This document shows positions 46,245 through 54,413 of a stretch of DNA of 64,000 bases, one piece after another (positions within the stretch are counted from its first letter, which is position 1; each line of letters opens with the position of its first letter). The notes below the pieces were generated by a model, which did no database searches, was not told the DNA's origin, and saw only the letters and a program-made list of their open reading frames with translations. Made by a program: the position numbers and the translations under genes. This DNA is from Bradyrhizobium viridifuturi (GTDB lineage Bacteria; Pseudomonadota; Alphaproteobacteria; Rhizobiales; Xanthobacteraceae): the NCBI RefSeq assembly GCF_001238275.1, contig NZ_LGTB01000026.1, positions 62,001 to 126,000 on the forward strand, in the 5' to 3' direction.

Positions 46245-46728
46245 CGGATCGAATACGGCATCGTTTGAGCGAGCGTCCGAGCCTGATCAAGCGGGAACGG
46301 CAACACGCCGAGTGGCCCAACTGGTACGCCCAGATAGGTGGCCCGGAGCTCGGAACCGGCGCGGCACTGGTTCTGCCCTTCTGCAACAGCGAGGCCATGC
46401 AGCTTCATCTCAACGAGATCGCAAGCAAGGTCAGCCCTGGCTCCCACGCCATCGTCATCCTCGATCAGGCCGGCTGGCACGGAGCGAAGGAGCTGAAGAT
46501 CCCACACAACATCTCGCTGATGCCGTTGCCGCCGCGTTCGCCCGAGCTGAACAGCCAGGAGAATATCTGGCAGTTATGCGCCACAATTGGCTGTCAAACC
46601 GCGCCTTCAAATCCTATGACAACATCGTCGATCACTGCTGTTACGCCCGGAATACTCTCATCGATCAGCCGTGGAAGATCATGTCAATCGCGCTCCGCGA
46701 TTGGGCCTACATCGGTCCATCAATTTAA
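46245..46728 (+). pseudogene. IS630-family transposase C-terminal fragment, frameshifted
   Basis: DDE core pieces: GTGAALVLPFCNSEAM, HAIVILDQAGWHGAKEL (Asp), LMPLPPRSPELNSQENIWQ (Glu). The frame changes after IWQ near 46573 and the rest continues in another frame (HNWLSNRAFKSYDNIVDHCC, ending DWAYIGPSI). The N-terminal helix-turn-helix half is missing. The remaining stretch to 46947 contains nothing identified. Confidence 0.85.
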
Positions 46729-46947
46729 TTGGTATTAGACGCTGCTTGCCTAGCGCGCTGTCTAGCGAAGCAATTCAAGGACGGAGCCTGAATGCAATTG
46801 TATCCATCTTTCCGAAATGCATGATTGTGCTGAACAACGGCTCGCACAACACTATTCGGCGGGGCTCGTGCCGCCTACCAACAGAGGGAGGCAGGCCGCG
46901 TTCGTCGTTTCCCGAATGGGTATATTGCCGTAACCGAGAACCATGTG

Positions 46948-48195
46948 TCACAGCCGTGTCCGCCGACTCAAGGCCGATATAGCGCCGTTCACTGACTCTC
47001 TCGCATTTGTGTGAGACGCCTTTCGTAGATACTCAATCGTTTCTCCAATGAGAGACATCGAGAGGCACTCGGTGTCCTTTACAAAAGCGTGCCGGCCAAT
47101 CCCAGTGGGTACCACTAAGTTGAGCGCGCCATCTCTGTGTTTCTTTGTGGCGTCAAACGCGCTCTCGACCAGTGATCCGTCCAGTTTTTCATGATAGATC
47201 GGCAGCCCCGCGTTAGTGAGCAGGTCAACAATGCGCAACGCCTCCCGGTCCTTTATCAACGACATTCGCGACGCCAGAATTGTGCTGAACGCGATGTCAA
47301 TTGCGACGGCGAAACCGTGGTGTAATTGGTAACCTGTCGCTGCTTCCAATGGATGGCTTAAGGTGTGACCAAAATCGACCGCACGTTCCAATGTCACCGT
47401 CTCGAAAGGGTTCTCGCTCAGCTGAGCAAGCATTCCCGAAATCGACCGCCTCAGGACCTTCTTTGCGACAACCTCTGGTTCCTGAAATCGCGTGCGCGTC
47501 AGATCGGTGACCGCCGCCTCAACATCCTCGAACAACGCACTATCACACACGCACGCAAGCTTCACGATCTCGGCGATGCCCTGAAGGATGCCATCTCCGC
47601 TGAGGGTTCTAAGGAACGTCGGTACGACAGCAACCGCTTTAGGCGGGTAAAAGCATCCGATGTAACTCTTGAGGACGCCAAAATTAACACCGCCCTTGAG
47701 CCCGATGCCCGCGTCCACCTGCCCGATTAGGGTGGTCGGAATCCGCACATGAGATATACCCCGACGCAGAAGAGACGCGGCGAGACCAACGATGTCGGAG
47801 CACACGCCGCCGCCGATCGAAACAAGAACACCGCGGCGATCGATATCCGCTTCTTCGGCCTGACGACAGACGGCCATGACGGCATCAATAGATTTTGTTG
47901 TTTCGTCGCATGCCAGCACGAACACACGCGGCTCGACGTCTAGCACCGACCAACAAGCGCTGAGCTGCTGCGAATAAAGGCGATGAACAGTCGGCGTCAT
48001 AACGACGAGGATACGATGGTCGCTTAGATGAGTCTCAATCCATCGCGTGAAAGAGACTGAATTAACATCCTCAAAGAGTTCGACTCCAAAACGGCAAGAG
48101 CGGCTCGCTTCGAGCCTTAGTTCAAGCTGCTGCACGGTGACGTCGGAATGCTCAGTGGGATGCTCAGTCGGCGAAGCGGCCCGCGATAATTTCAT
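46948..48195 (-). CDS. Sugar-phosphate cyclase, 2-epi-5-epi-valiolone synthase/dehydroquinate synthase superfamily
   Basis: 415 residues, intact. NAD site SIGGGVCSDIVGLAASLLRR, then RIPTTLIGQVDAGIGLKGGV, NFGVLKSYIGCFYPP, GIAEIVKLA, metal His in DFGHTLSHPLEAATG and LHHGFAVAIDIA. The GVNFG segment and DFGHT-S rather than NFGHT-G are closer to sedoheptulose 7-phosphate cyclases than to AroB dehydroquinate synthases. Such enzymes make the C7 cyclitol cores of natural products. GGAGGT lies 5-10 bases ahead of ATG 48195. An SDR faces away upstream at 48980. The exact product (valiolone, epi-valiolone, gadusol-type) cannot be decided from sequence. Confidence 0.8.
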   Translation of the reverse strand: MKLSRAASPTEHPTEHSDVTVQQLELRLEASRSCRFGVELFEDVNSVSFTRWIETHLSDHRILVVMTPTVHRLYSQQLSACWSVLDVEPRVFVLACDETTKSIDAVMAVCRQAEEADIDRRGVLVSIGGGVCSDIVGLAASLLRRGISHVRIPTTLIGQVDAGIGLKGGVNFGVLKSYIGCFYPPKAVAVVPTFLRTLSGDGILQGIAEIVKLACVCDSALFEDVEAAVTDLTRTRFQEPEVVAKKVLRRSISGMLAQLSENPFETVTLERAVDFGHTLSHPLEAATGYQLHHGFAVAIDIAFSTILASRMSLIKDREALRIVDLLTNAGLPIYHEKLDGSLVESAFDATKKHRDGALNLVVPTGIGRHAFVKDTECLSMSLIGETIEYLRKASHTNARESVNGAISALSRRTRL

Positions 48196-48222
48196 GTCGA
48201 CCTCCTACTAGTCCCCAAACCT

Positions 48223-48278
48223 GCGAATTCTTTCGGTCTGTCGCCGAGATGTGAATGCTTTCGGTCTGTCGCCGAGAA
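48223..48278. repeat. Two tandem 28-bp repeats upstream of the cyclase gene
   Basis: 48223-48250 and 48251-48278 match at 25 of 28 positions, sharing the core TTTCGGTCTGTCGCCGAGA. The array starts 28 bases upstream of the cyclase start, so it may be a regulator-binding array or a recent slip duplication. Confidence 0.7.
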
Positions 48279-48979
48279 ATGAGCCTTGTCACCAAGGCTC
48301 GTCCGATGGTGGCGCGTCCTGACAGCTGCGAGCGAAGGTACCTTTGGACGCCGGCCGCGAGGCTCGGCACGTGCCGTCGTTCAAACAATCGGCTATGGAT
48401 CTGACGCGTTCCTGAGTGTTTTCGAACCTCTATGAAGGGCCTAGCACCAGCACCAAGCACACTTCCTTGCGCTTGTTCGTCGACACGCAGAGTGGAGAGG
48501 ATGTCAGCCATACTGGCGGACCTACTGTGAAACAGCAGTTCCCCACAGCCTGCATGGTATTCCGACAGGAGATCGTACATGTTGGAGGCGTTTGATACCG
48601 ATGTCCAAAGTCACTCACAATAGACTTCATCTAACCAGACTCCATCTAATCAAGTTTGATCCTCAACGACATGCGGGGGCAACGGAAGCATTTCGCTCGC
48701 CGGATAGGCACGCTCTACCACAGAACGGCCAAGCGCTAGCTCGTGCATGGATCCTGCTTCAGTTGACCAGATCTTGAGAGCTTCGGCACCTACAAGTTTT
48801 GGTAGACGGAGTCCCAAAGTGGCAGGCGAACCCTATCGCGATTCTTGGTAATGGCATTCGAGCTCTCAGCCGGCCGTCGCTGCTGCTTCGTGATCGGAAT
48901 CCGATGCCGCGGCGCGGCGAGTGGCCGAAAGCTAAGAACATTAACTAGGCCCCCTGCATCAATTATTGGAGAGCCCCAT
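48279..48979. other. Region between cyclase and SDR; no clear gene
   Basis: A minus-strand frame (48164-48580, starting MYDLLSEYHAGCGELLFHSR) has modest coding character and would overlap the cyclase start; no family recognised. The stretch 48590-48660 repeats CATCTAA-type words and is A+T-rich, perhaps the SDR promoter. No nod or tts box was recognised. Confidence 0.3.
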
Positions 48980-49789
48980 ATGATTTCGATGCGCGGAAAG
49001 ATTGCGATTGTCACAGGCGGCACGCAGGGGCTTGGTGCGGCGATCGCTAAGCTCTTTGCCGAACGTGACGCGAAAGGCATCGTAACGTGCGGTCGTGACG
49101 AGATGATGGGGCGCGCAAGGGCCGATGAGATCGCCAGGGCCACAGGTGTAGCCGTCATGTATGTGCGCGCTGACCTCGCGAAGATTGAGGATTGCGCGAA
49201 AGTCGTCGCTGAAGCCGACACGGCCTTCGGGCGCGTCGACGCCCTGGTAAACGCCGCGGGCGATACGAGCCGTGGCACTATCATCGATACAAAGCCCGAA
49301 CTGTTCGACCGAATATTCGCCGTTAACGCGCGTGCGCCATTTCTTTTGATGCAGGACACGATCAAGCTCATGCGCCGCGACAAAGTGCAGGGCACGATCG
49401 TCAATATCTCCTCAATGTCGGCCATGGGTGGTCAGCCCTTCATCGCTGCATATTGCGCTTCGAAGGGCGCGCTCGACACAATGACGCGTAACACTGCTTA
49501 TGCGTTGCTGCGTAATCGCATCCGCGTAAATGGGCTCAACATCGGTTGGATGGCTTCGGAAGGCGAGCTCAACACGCAGCGGGTTTATCATGGTCAGCTG
49601 GAGAACTGGCTCGAAGTAGCTGCCGCGAGACAACCCTTCGCTCGACTGCTCGATCCCACTGAGGTAGCGCGAGTTGTTGCGTTCTTGTCTTGCGATGAGT
49701 CGGGAATGATGACGGGAGCAACGATCAACTTCGACCAAAGCATCTGGGGCGCCTACGATACGTCACCGCAACCGAAAACGCCGCTCTGA
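48980..49789 (+). CDS. Short-chain dehydrogenase/reductase near the cyclase gene
   Basis: 269 residues from ATG 48980 (GGAGAG upstream; the open frame extends to 48845 without a site). Motifs: IVTGGTQGLGAAIA, NAAGDTS, catalytic Ser in VNISSMSAMGG, YCASKGAL for Tyr and Lys, and GLNIGWMASEGE in place of the PG loop. The C-terminus has TGATINFDQS instead of the usual DGG. Divergent from and about 780 bases away from the cyclase; a cyclitol or sugar-alcohol dehydrogenase role is possible by context. Confidence 0.88.
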   Translation: MISMRGKIAIVTGGTQGLGAAIAKLFAERDAKGIVTCGRDEMMGRARADEIARATGVAVMYVRADLAKIEDCAKVVAEADTAFGRVDALVNAAGDTSRGTIIDTKPELFDRIFAVNARAPFLLMQDTIKLMRRDKVQGTIVNISSMSAMGGQPFIAAYCASKGALDTMTRNTAYALLRNRIRVNGLNIGWMASEGELNTQRVYHGQLENWLEVAAARQPFARLLDPTEVARVVAFLSCDESGMMTGATINFDQSIWGAYDTSPQPKTPL

Positions 49790-50104
49790 TCACGCAAGAC
49801 TTTGTCACCCTTCCGTGGCTGCAATCTCATCATCGTAGGCGTAACTCGATCACATAAACCCGGTGGCGTGTCGCCGCCCGCTCGTCATCCGGCAATCACG
49901 GCACGCTAACAAGTCGGCCGTGAACAAGGCTCTAAGCGATTGAGCAGGAGTCTGGTTTCGGGTTTTAGAGGCGTTTGAGATTGCAGGGATTTGGGGCTTG
50001 AGGCCTCCAAATCCTGCAAATTGGTTTTTGGAGTTCCCTTTTGCTGTGAGCCGTGATTCTGTGGTGCATCGGAGAGGACGATGTGACCGAAGAAGCACAA
50101 GACG
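49790..50104. other. No recognisable gene
   Basis: About 315 bases between the SDR and an IS5-family remnant. The last 100 bases, near 50080-50104, read like the leader of the IS. Nothing else identified. Confidence 0.3.
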
Positions 50105-51010
50105 ATGGGGTCAAATGATCTGTTCCGGGCGCGGCTGGACCAGATGATCAACATGAAGCACGAGCTGGTCCCGCTCGTCGGCGAGGTCGACTCGGACTGG
50201 ATCGACGGCGAGATCGCTCCGCTCTACAGCGAGAACGGCCGGCCCGGCATCGAGACCCGCTTCATGATCGGGCTTTTGCTGCTCAAGCACATTTACGGGC
50301 TGTCCGATGAGGGGGTGTGCGAGGCTGGGTCCGCGATCCGTATTTCCAGTTCTTCACCGGCGAAGAGTTCTTCCAGCACACCTTCCCGCACGAGCGCTCG
50401 GACCTGAGCCATTGGCGCAAGCGGTCGGCAACAAGCTGGAGCTGCTGCTGGCTGAGAGCCTGCGGGTGGCGCACGCGGCCGGCGCATTGCGCAGCCAGGA
50501 CCTCAAGCGAGTCAGAGCCGACACGGTGCAGCCGAAGGCCATCACCTTTCCGACCGATGCCAAGCTCTTGCATGCGCACCCTCGGCGCGGCGGGGAGCGA
50601 CAGCGCGAGCCGCAACCCTTATCCGCTCAAACGCCGCTGTCGGACATCGCAGCTGTCTCAATTGCCGACAAGAGCGCCGCGCGACGATCCTGAGCTGTTG
50701 CGCTTCGAGCGTCGCGATAGATCATCAGGCGTGCACTGTGATCGCGCCGTGTCTCTTCCTGGCGGCATCGGCGTGAACGCAGTGGGATCAGCGGCCGTAG
50801 CTCTGCGATTGACGGGCGAACGACCCGGCACGGTGGCTATGCCGTCAGCCAACGCATCCGCAAGCGCATCGAGGAGGCATTTGGCTGGATCAAGAAGATC
50901 CCCGGGCGAGAGAAGACCAGCTTCCGTGGCCGTGATCGCGTCGCATGGGCCTTTACCTTCGCCGCCACCGCCTGCAATCTGGTGCGGCTGCCCAAGCTGA
51001 TCCGCGGAGG
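50105..51010 (+). pseudogene. IS5-family transposase remnants, apparently two elements joined
   Basis: 50105-50320 encodes an intact-looking N-terminus (MGSNDLFRARLDQMINMKHE, GRPGIETRFMIGLLLLKHIY). It then passes through at least two frame changes (DPYFQFFTGEEFFQHTFPHE; LLAESLRVAHAAGALRSQDL) and stops matching at about 50590. From about 50780 a different IS5-type C-terminus appears (HGGYAVSQRIRKRIEEAFGW, RGRDRVAWAFTFAATACNLV). The catalytic centre is missing, so the two halves probably come from different elements. Confidence 0.75.
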
Positions 51011-51017
51011 CCGGCTA

Positions 51018-51256
51018 ATGGCCAAGGTGCCCGGCTTCGCCAAGGCCTTTGTCGGCCGCTGGCGCATCGTCGAGATGGACGTCTGGGACAGCGACGTCCT
51101 CGATCTTGTCGAAGAGGCACAACTCACCTTTAAGGCTTTAAGGGCAAGTCCGACGGCAAAATCGCCTTTGGGGCTCTTAAGGGCTTCCTGGACGTGCGTA
51201 GTCTGACTGAGTCACAAAACCGCAGGCTTTATGCGGCCGGAATCAGCGATGGTTGA
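51018..51256 (+). pseudogene. Small hypothetical gene, frameshifted and cut short
   Basis: ATG 51018 has GGAGG 7 bases upstream: MAKVPGFAKAFVGRWRIVEM, DVWDSDVLDLVEEAQLTF, then a short duplication (TTTAAGGCTTTAAGGGC) shifts the frame; the other frame gives SDGKIAFGALKGFLDVR before diverging and ending at a TGA at 51254-51256. I recall similar small proteins of about 110 residues in rhizobia with unknown function; the C-terminal half is missing. Confidence 0.5.
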
Positions 51257-51488
51257 AGCATGGAATGTTCCGGCGCCGCTACGGAGGCCGCTCCTGCGGC
51301 CTGGCATATTGGCCATTAAACAGCGGGCTACCAACAATCCGACTTGATCTGGATCAAGGACCGTTACTTTTCAGGTACCGCACTGACCACACGATGGTCG
51401 ATTGTCCATGTCGGCTCCGGGTCTCTCGAAAACAGACATCCCAGATTCTATGGGTACACGCGCCAATCCGCTCTACGCAGCTTCGATC

Positions 51489-51749
51489 TCACCCATATTT
51501 CAACTTCATGAACAAGATAGCGCCAGCGAGCACCATCGTGATGGCGTTGGCGGCGACCAGCGGGGCGTCGCCAGAGAGCAGGCCGTAGATGAGCCAGAGC
51601 GCCAAGCCCAGCACCATGACCAGGAACATGCTGAGCGAGATGTCGCGCGCCGATCGGGTCTTCCAGACCTTGATGAACTGCGGCGCGTAGGCGACGGTGG
51701 TGCAGGTGGCGGCAGCAAAGCCGATCAGCTTGATCGCGCAGGGTTCCAT
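51489..51749 (-). CDS. SemiSWEET sugar transporter
   Basis: 86 residues with three membrane helices and the PQ-type motif VAYAPQFIKVWKTRSARDIS, then MFLVMVLGLALWLIYGLLSG and ITMVLAGAILFMKLKYG. This is the single MtN3/PQ-loop unit that dimerises to form a bacterial SemiSWEET, facilitating passive sugar passage through the inner membrane. The sequence is of the Bradyrhizobium type. Intact, between two IS5 remnants. Start at 51747-51749. Confidence 0.9.
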   Translation of the reverse strand: MEPCAIKLIGFAAATCTTVAYAPQFIKVWKTRSARDISLSMFLVMVLGLALWLIYGLLSGDAPLVAANAITMVLAGAILFMKLKYG

Positions 51750-51844
51750 GTCCGCTCTATAACATGGATTCGGTGGTGATCATGGCAAGAGCCTTTCTTT
51801 TTCGTTCCGATCGGAACGGAAAAGGCTCTAGGCGGTGTGGGCGC

Positions 51845-52045
51845 TTATCGCATCCATAGGACGATGGCAGCGAGAGTGACTACGGCTCGGTAATTTCTGG
51901 CGGTCTTTTCGAAGCGGGTTGCGACGCGACGGAACTGCTTGAGCTTACTGAAGCAGCATTCCACGAGATGGCGCTGGGCATAGAGATGTTTGTCGAGCTG
52001 ATATTTGAGGGCTCGCGAGGGGTTGTTGGGCCTGATCGGTTGCCA
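51845..52045 (-). pseudogene. IS5-family transposase C-terminal fragment
   Basis: The last 65 residues of an open frame match the C-terminus of the IS427-type group: KHLYAQRHLVECCFSKLKQF with the catalytic Glu, then RRVATRFEKTARNYRAVVTL and AAIVLWMR. The frame's first 70 residues (to 52243) are unrelated sequence. Confidence 0.82.
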
Positions 52046-52272
52046 TGGATTCGATTGCACAAGTTTTGTGCTGATTTGTCGAAGGTTGCATCTCTCAGTG
52101 CTGACGTAATAGCTTTGCTCGATCGGCGGCTTGAGGGCATGGTCTTGGCTGCATTTCGGGTTTAACTTTGCTACCGCACCCGAGCGGTACTGCCCCCCGC
52201 TGACGACTCGACAGGCCGCACTGGCTGTTGATGGAAGCAACAACGTCCGCTTGAAGGGGCAAGACGAGAAAG

Positions 52273-52416
52273 ATGACCATGAGCGAATACGAGGCCTGGA
52301 TCGCTCGCCAAAACATCGAGCTTTCTTACGAGCAGCTAAGGACTTCCCGCGACAAAAACCATCGCGAGATTCTGCGTCGTCTGAAGGCCGAGCGGAGGCA
52401 AGACCGGAGCAGATGA
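52273..52416 (+). CDS. Small helical hypothetical protein
   Basis: 47 residues (MTMSEYEAWIARQNIELSYE, then REILRRLKAERRQDRSR). Amphipathic, basic C-terminal helix and good coding bias; GAGAAAG upstream. It lies 116 bases ahead of the alcohol dehydrogenase on the same strand. Function unknown. Confidence 0.45.
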   Translation: MTMSEYEAWIARQNIELSYEQLRTSRDKNHREILRRLKAERRQDRSR

Positions 52417-52532
52417 ACGCGCAATTCGCCGCGTCTCGCGATCACGGGCCAGAGAACCACAACAATGATGCTGCTCGGACGAATTCGTTGGGCCGCTGGG
52501 GGCGTATCCATTTTGATGCAAGGAGAAGCCGT

Positions 52533-53555
52533 ATGGCGAATATGATGAAAGCCGCCGTTCTCAACGAGCTCGGCAAGCCCCTGGTGATCGAGGAGGTGCC
52601 GGTGCCCGAGCCTGGTCCCGACCAGATACTGGTTCGGATCGCGGCAACCGGAGTCTGTCACACGGATTTGCATGCAGTAAAGGGCGACTGGCCGGTCAAG
52701 CCGACACCGCCGTTCATTCCCGGTCACGAAGGCGTCGGCACAGTCGTCGGTATCGGCCGGTCGGTGAAGCGCGTCAGGGAGGGCGACCGCGTCGGCATCC
52801 CCTGGCTGCACACGGCCTGCGGCTATTGCCCCCATTGCCGCACAGGTTGGGAAACGCTCTGCGCTTCGCAGAAGAATACCGGCTATTCGGTGAACGGCAG
52901 CTTCGCCGAATATGCGCTCGCCGATCCCAACTATGTGGGCCGGTTGCCCGAGGGGCTCCACTGGGGACCGGCGGCGCCCGTGCTCTGTGCCGGCGTCACC
53001 GTTTACAAGGGGCTGAAGGAAACCGAGGTCAGGCCCGGAGAGTGGGTCGCGATTTCGGGGATCGGCGGCCTCGGCCACATGGCGGTGCAATATGCCAAAG
53101 CGATGGGCATGCATGTCGCTGCAATTGACATTCATCCCGACAAGCTGGCGCTCGCGAAGAAGCTCGGCGCCGAGATCACCATTGACGCACGGGAAACCGA
53201 CCCGGCGGAACTACAGAAGCGGATCGGCGGCGTCCATGGCGCGCTCGTCACGGCCGTTTCGCCGACTGCCTTTGAGCAGACCTTCGGGGCGCTGCGCTCG
53301 CACGGCACGATGGCACTAGTCGGCCTGCCGCCTGGCAGATTCGCCATGCCGATCTTCGAGACGGTGTTGAAGCGCATTACAGTCCGCGGCTCGATCGTCG
53401 GCACCCGCCAAGATCTCGACGAGGCGCTGGACTTCGCCGGCGACGGCGCTGTCGCCGCGCACTTCTCGTGGGACAAGCTCGACAACATCAATGCGATCTT
53501 CGCCCGCATGGAACAAAGCGGCATCGACGGGCGTATCGTCCTGCAGCTCAATTGA
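52533..53555 (+). CDS. Zinc-dependent alcohol dehydrogenase (AdhP/ADH1 type)
   Basis: 340 residues from ATG 52533, with AAGGAG upstream. Medium-chain ADH with all metal sites: catalytic Cys in GVCHTDLHAVKGDWP, GHEGVG with His-Glu, the structural four-Cys lobe CGYCPHCRTGWETLC, and a second catalytic Cys in PVLCAGVTVYK. NAD site ISGIGGLGHMAVQYAKAMG. It oxidises primary alcohols or reduces aldehydes. Appears intact; flanked by IS remnants on both sides. Confidence 0.94.
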   Translation: MANMMKAAVLNELGKPLVIEEVPVPEPGPDQILVRIAATGVCHTDLHAVKGDWPVKPTPPFIPGHEGVGTVVGIGRSVKRVREGDRVGIPWLHTACGYCPHCRTGWETLCASQKNTGYSVNGSFAEYALADPNYVGRLPEGLHWGPAAPVLCAGVTVYKGLKETEVRPGEWVAISGIGGLGHMAVQYAKAMGMHVAAIDIHPDKLALAKKLGAEITIDARETDPAELQKRIGGVHGALVTAVSPTAFEQTFGALRSHGTMALVGLPPGRFAMPIFETVLKRITVRGSIVGTRQDLDEALDFAGDGAVAAHFSWDKLDNINAIFARMEQSGIDGRIVLQLN

Positions 53556-53644
53556 AGATGTCCGGCCGTCAATGCCAGCCGTAAGCAGGCTTCACACGAC
53601 ACCTAGTACCTCTGCACGCTGAATTTGACCGGTTGAATGCTGGA

Positions 53645-53941
53645 TCAGAGTAGGTCCGGCAGCTGGTTGGGATCAACGAGCGGTTCGATGCTGCGGGGTG
53701 TCCTCGGCTGCCTTCGGGTGAGGCCTGCCTGTTCGAGCGCCAGCACGATCTAATGAACCGATGGTGGGCTGAAGCGAAAGTATTCCTGCATGTCGGTTTC
53801 GGCCGGCGACCGGCGGTGCAACCGCGTGTACAGGTGGATGTAGGCCAGATATTGGCCCTGCTTGGCGGTGAGGGTTTTTCCCGAGCGACTCACGTCGGCA
53901 TCCGATTCAACTGTGATCCGTGCCTCAACGCGAGGAGGCAC
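53645..53941 (-). pseudogene. LexA-like winged-helix DNA-binding protein with a nonsense codon
   Basis: From ATG 53941: LTAKQGQYLAYIHLYTRLHR, PAETDMQEYFRFSPPSVH, a winged helix like the LexA N-terminal domain. A TAG at 53750-53752 follows, where the pattern expects Gln; the same frame continues IVLALEQAGLTRRQPRTPRS and ends LPDLL at a TGA at 53645-53647. So a single CAG-to-TAG change truncates it within the recognition region. Such small proteins often sit beside IS630-type transposase genes, as here. Confidence 0.7.
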
Positions 53942-53943
53942 GG

Positions 53944-54260
53944 ATGAATGTACGCTATCGGGTCGAACTGAGCCAAAGCGAGCGCGCGGAACTGATGCAG
54001 CTTACGTGCGGCGGCAGGCAGGCGGCGCGCAAGCTCAAGCGAGCCCAGATCCTGCTGGCAGCGGACGCCGGGGTAAGCAACGAGGACATCGCCACAAGTG
54101 TCGGGGTTGGCGGCTCGACGGACCAAGCAGCGCTTTGTCGAAGGCAACCTGGAACGGGCGCTGAGCGAAGAGCCGCGTCCCGGAGCAGAGCGCAAGCTCA
54201 ACGGCAAGGAAGAAGCCATGCTGGTGGCGACCGCCTGCTCGAAAGCCTTGGCCTTGAGAT
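53944..54260 (+). pseudogene. IS630-family transposase N-terminal fragment, frameshifted
   Basis: From ATG 53944: MNVRYRVELSQSERAELMQL, RKLKRAQILLAADAGVSNED, IATSVGVGGST (helix-turn-helix). A frame change near 54122 leads to KQRFVEGNLERALSEEPRPG and KLNGKEEAMLVATACS. It stops near 54240 where ackA sequence begins on the other strand. No catalytic domain remains. This insertion or a later deletion truncated ackA. Confidence 0.82.
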
Positions 54261-54287
54261 CTATTTCAAAGGTTGGAGGTCCTTCGG

Positions 54288-54413
54288 TTACGCGGAAGCC
54301 CAGCGGAAGTCGCCCTTGGCCACTCGGCGGCCGCCGGCCGCGGTGGCCTCGAAGACACCGACCTCGACTGTCGAGGAACCGGCATTGAACGTGAGTAGCA
54401 GATCGTCGCTCAT
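54288..54413 (-). pseudogene. ackA: Acetate kinase, N-terminal stump
   Basis: ATG at 54411-54413 overlaps the Pta stop as ATGA: MSDDLLLTFNAGSSTVEVGV, then FEATAAGGRRVAKGD. The phosphate-binding start (NAGSS) of acetate/propionate kinases is clear. The frame ends after 41 residues at the IS630 fragment, whereas the enzyme is about 400 residues. So the pta-ackA pair is broken at this point. Confidence 0.78.

Noticed and set aside
48164..48580. 138-codon minus-strand frame overlapping the cyclase start
   Set aside because: Weak coding character, overlaps the tandem repeat and cyclase ribosome site, and no family was recognised.
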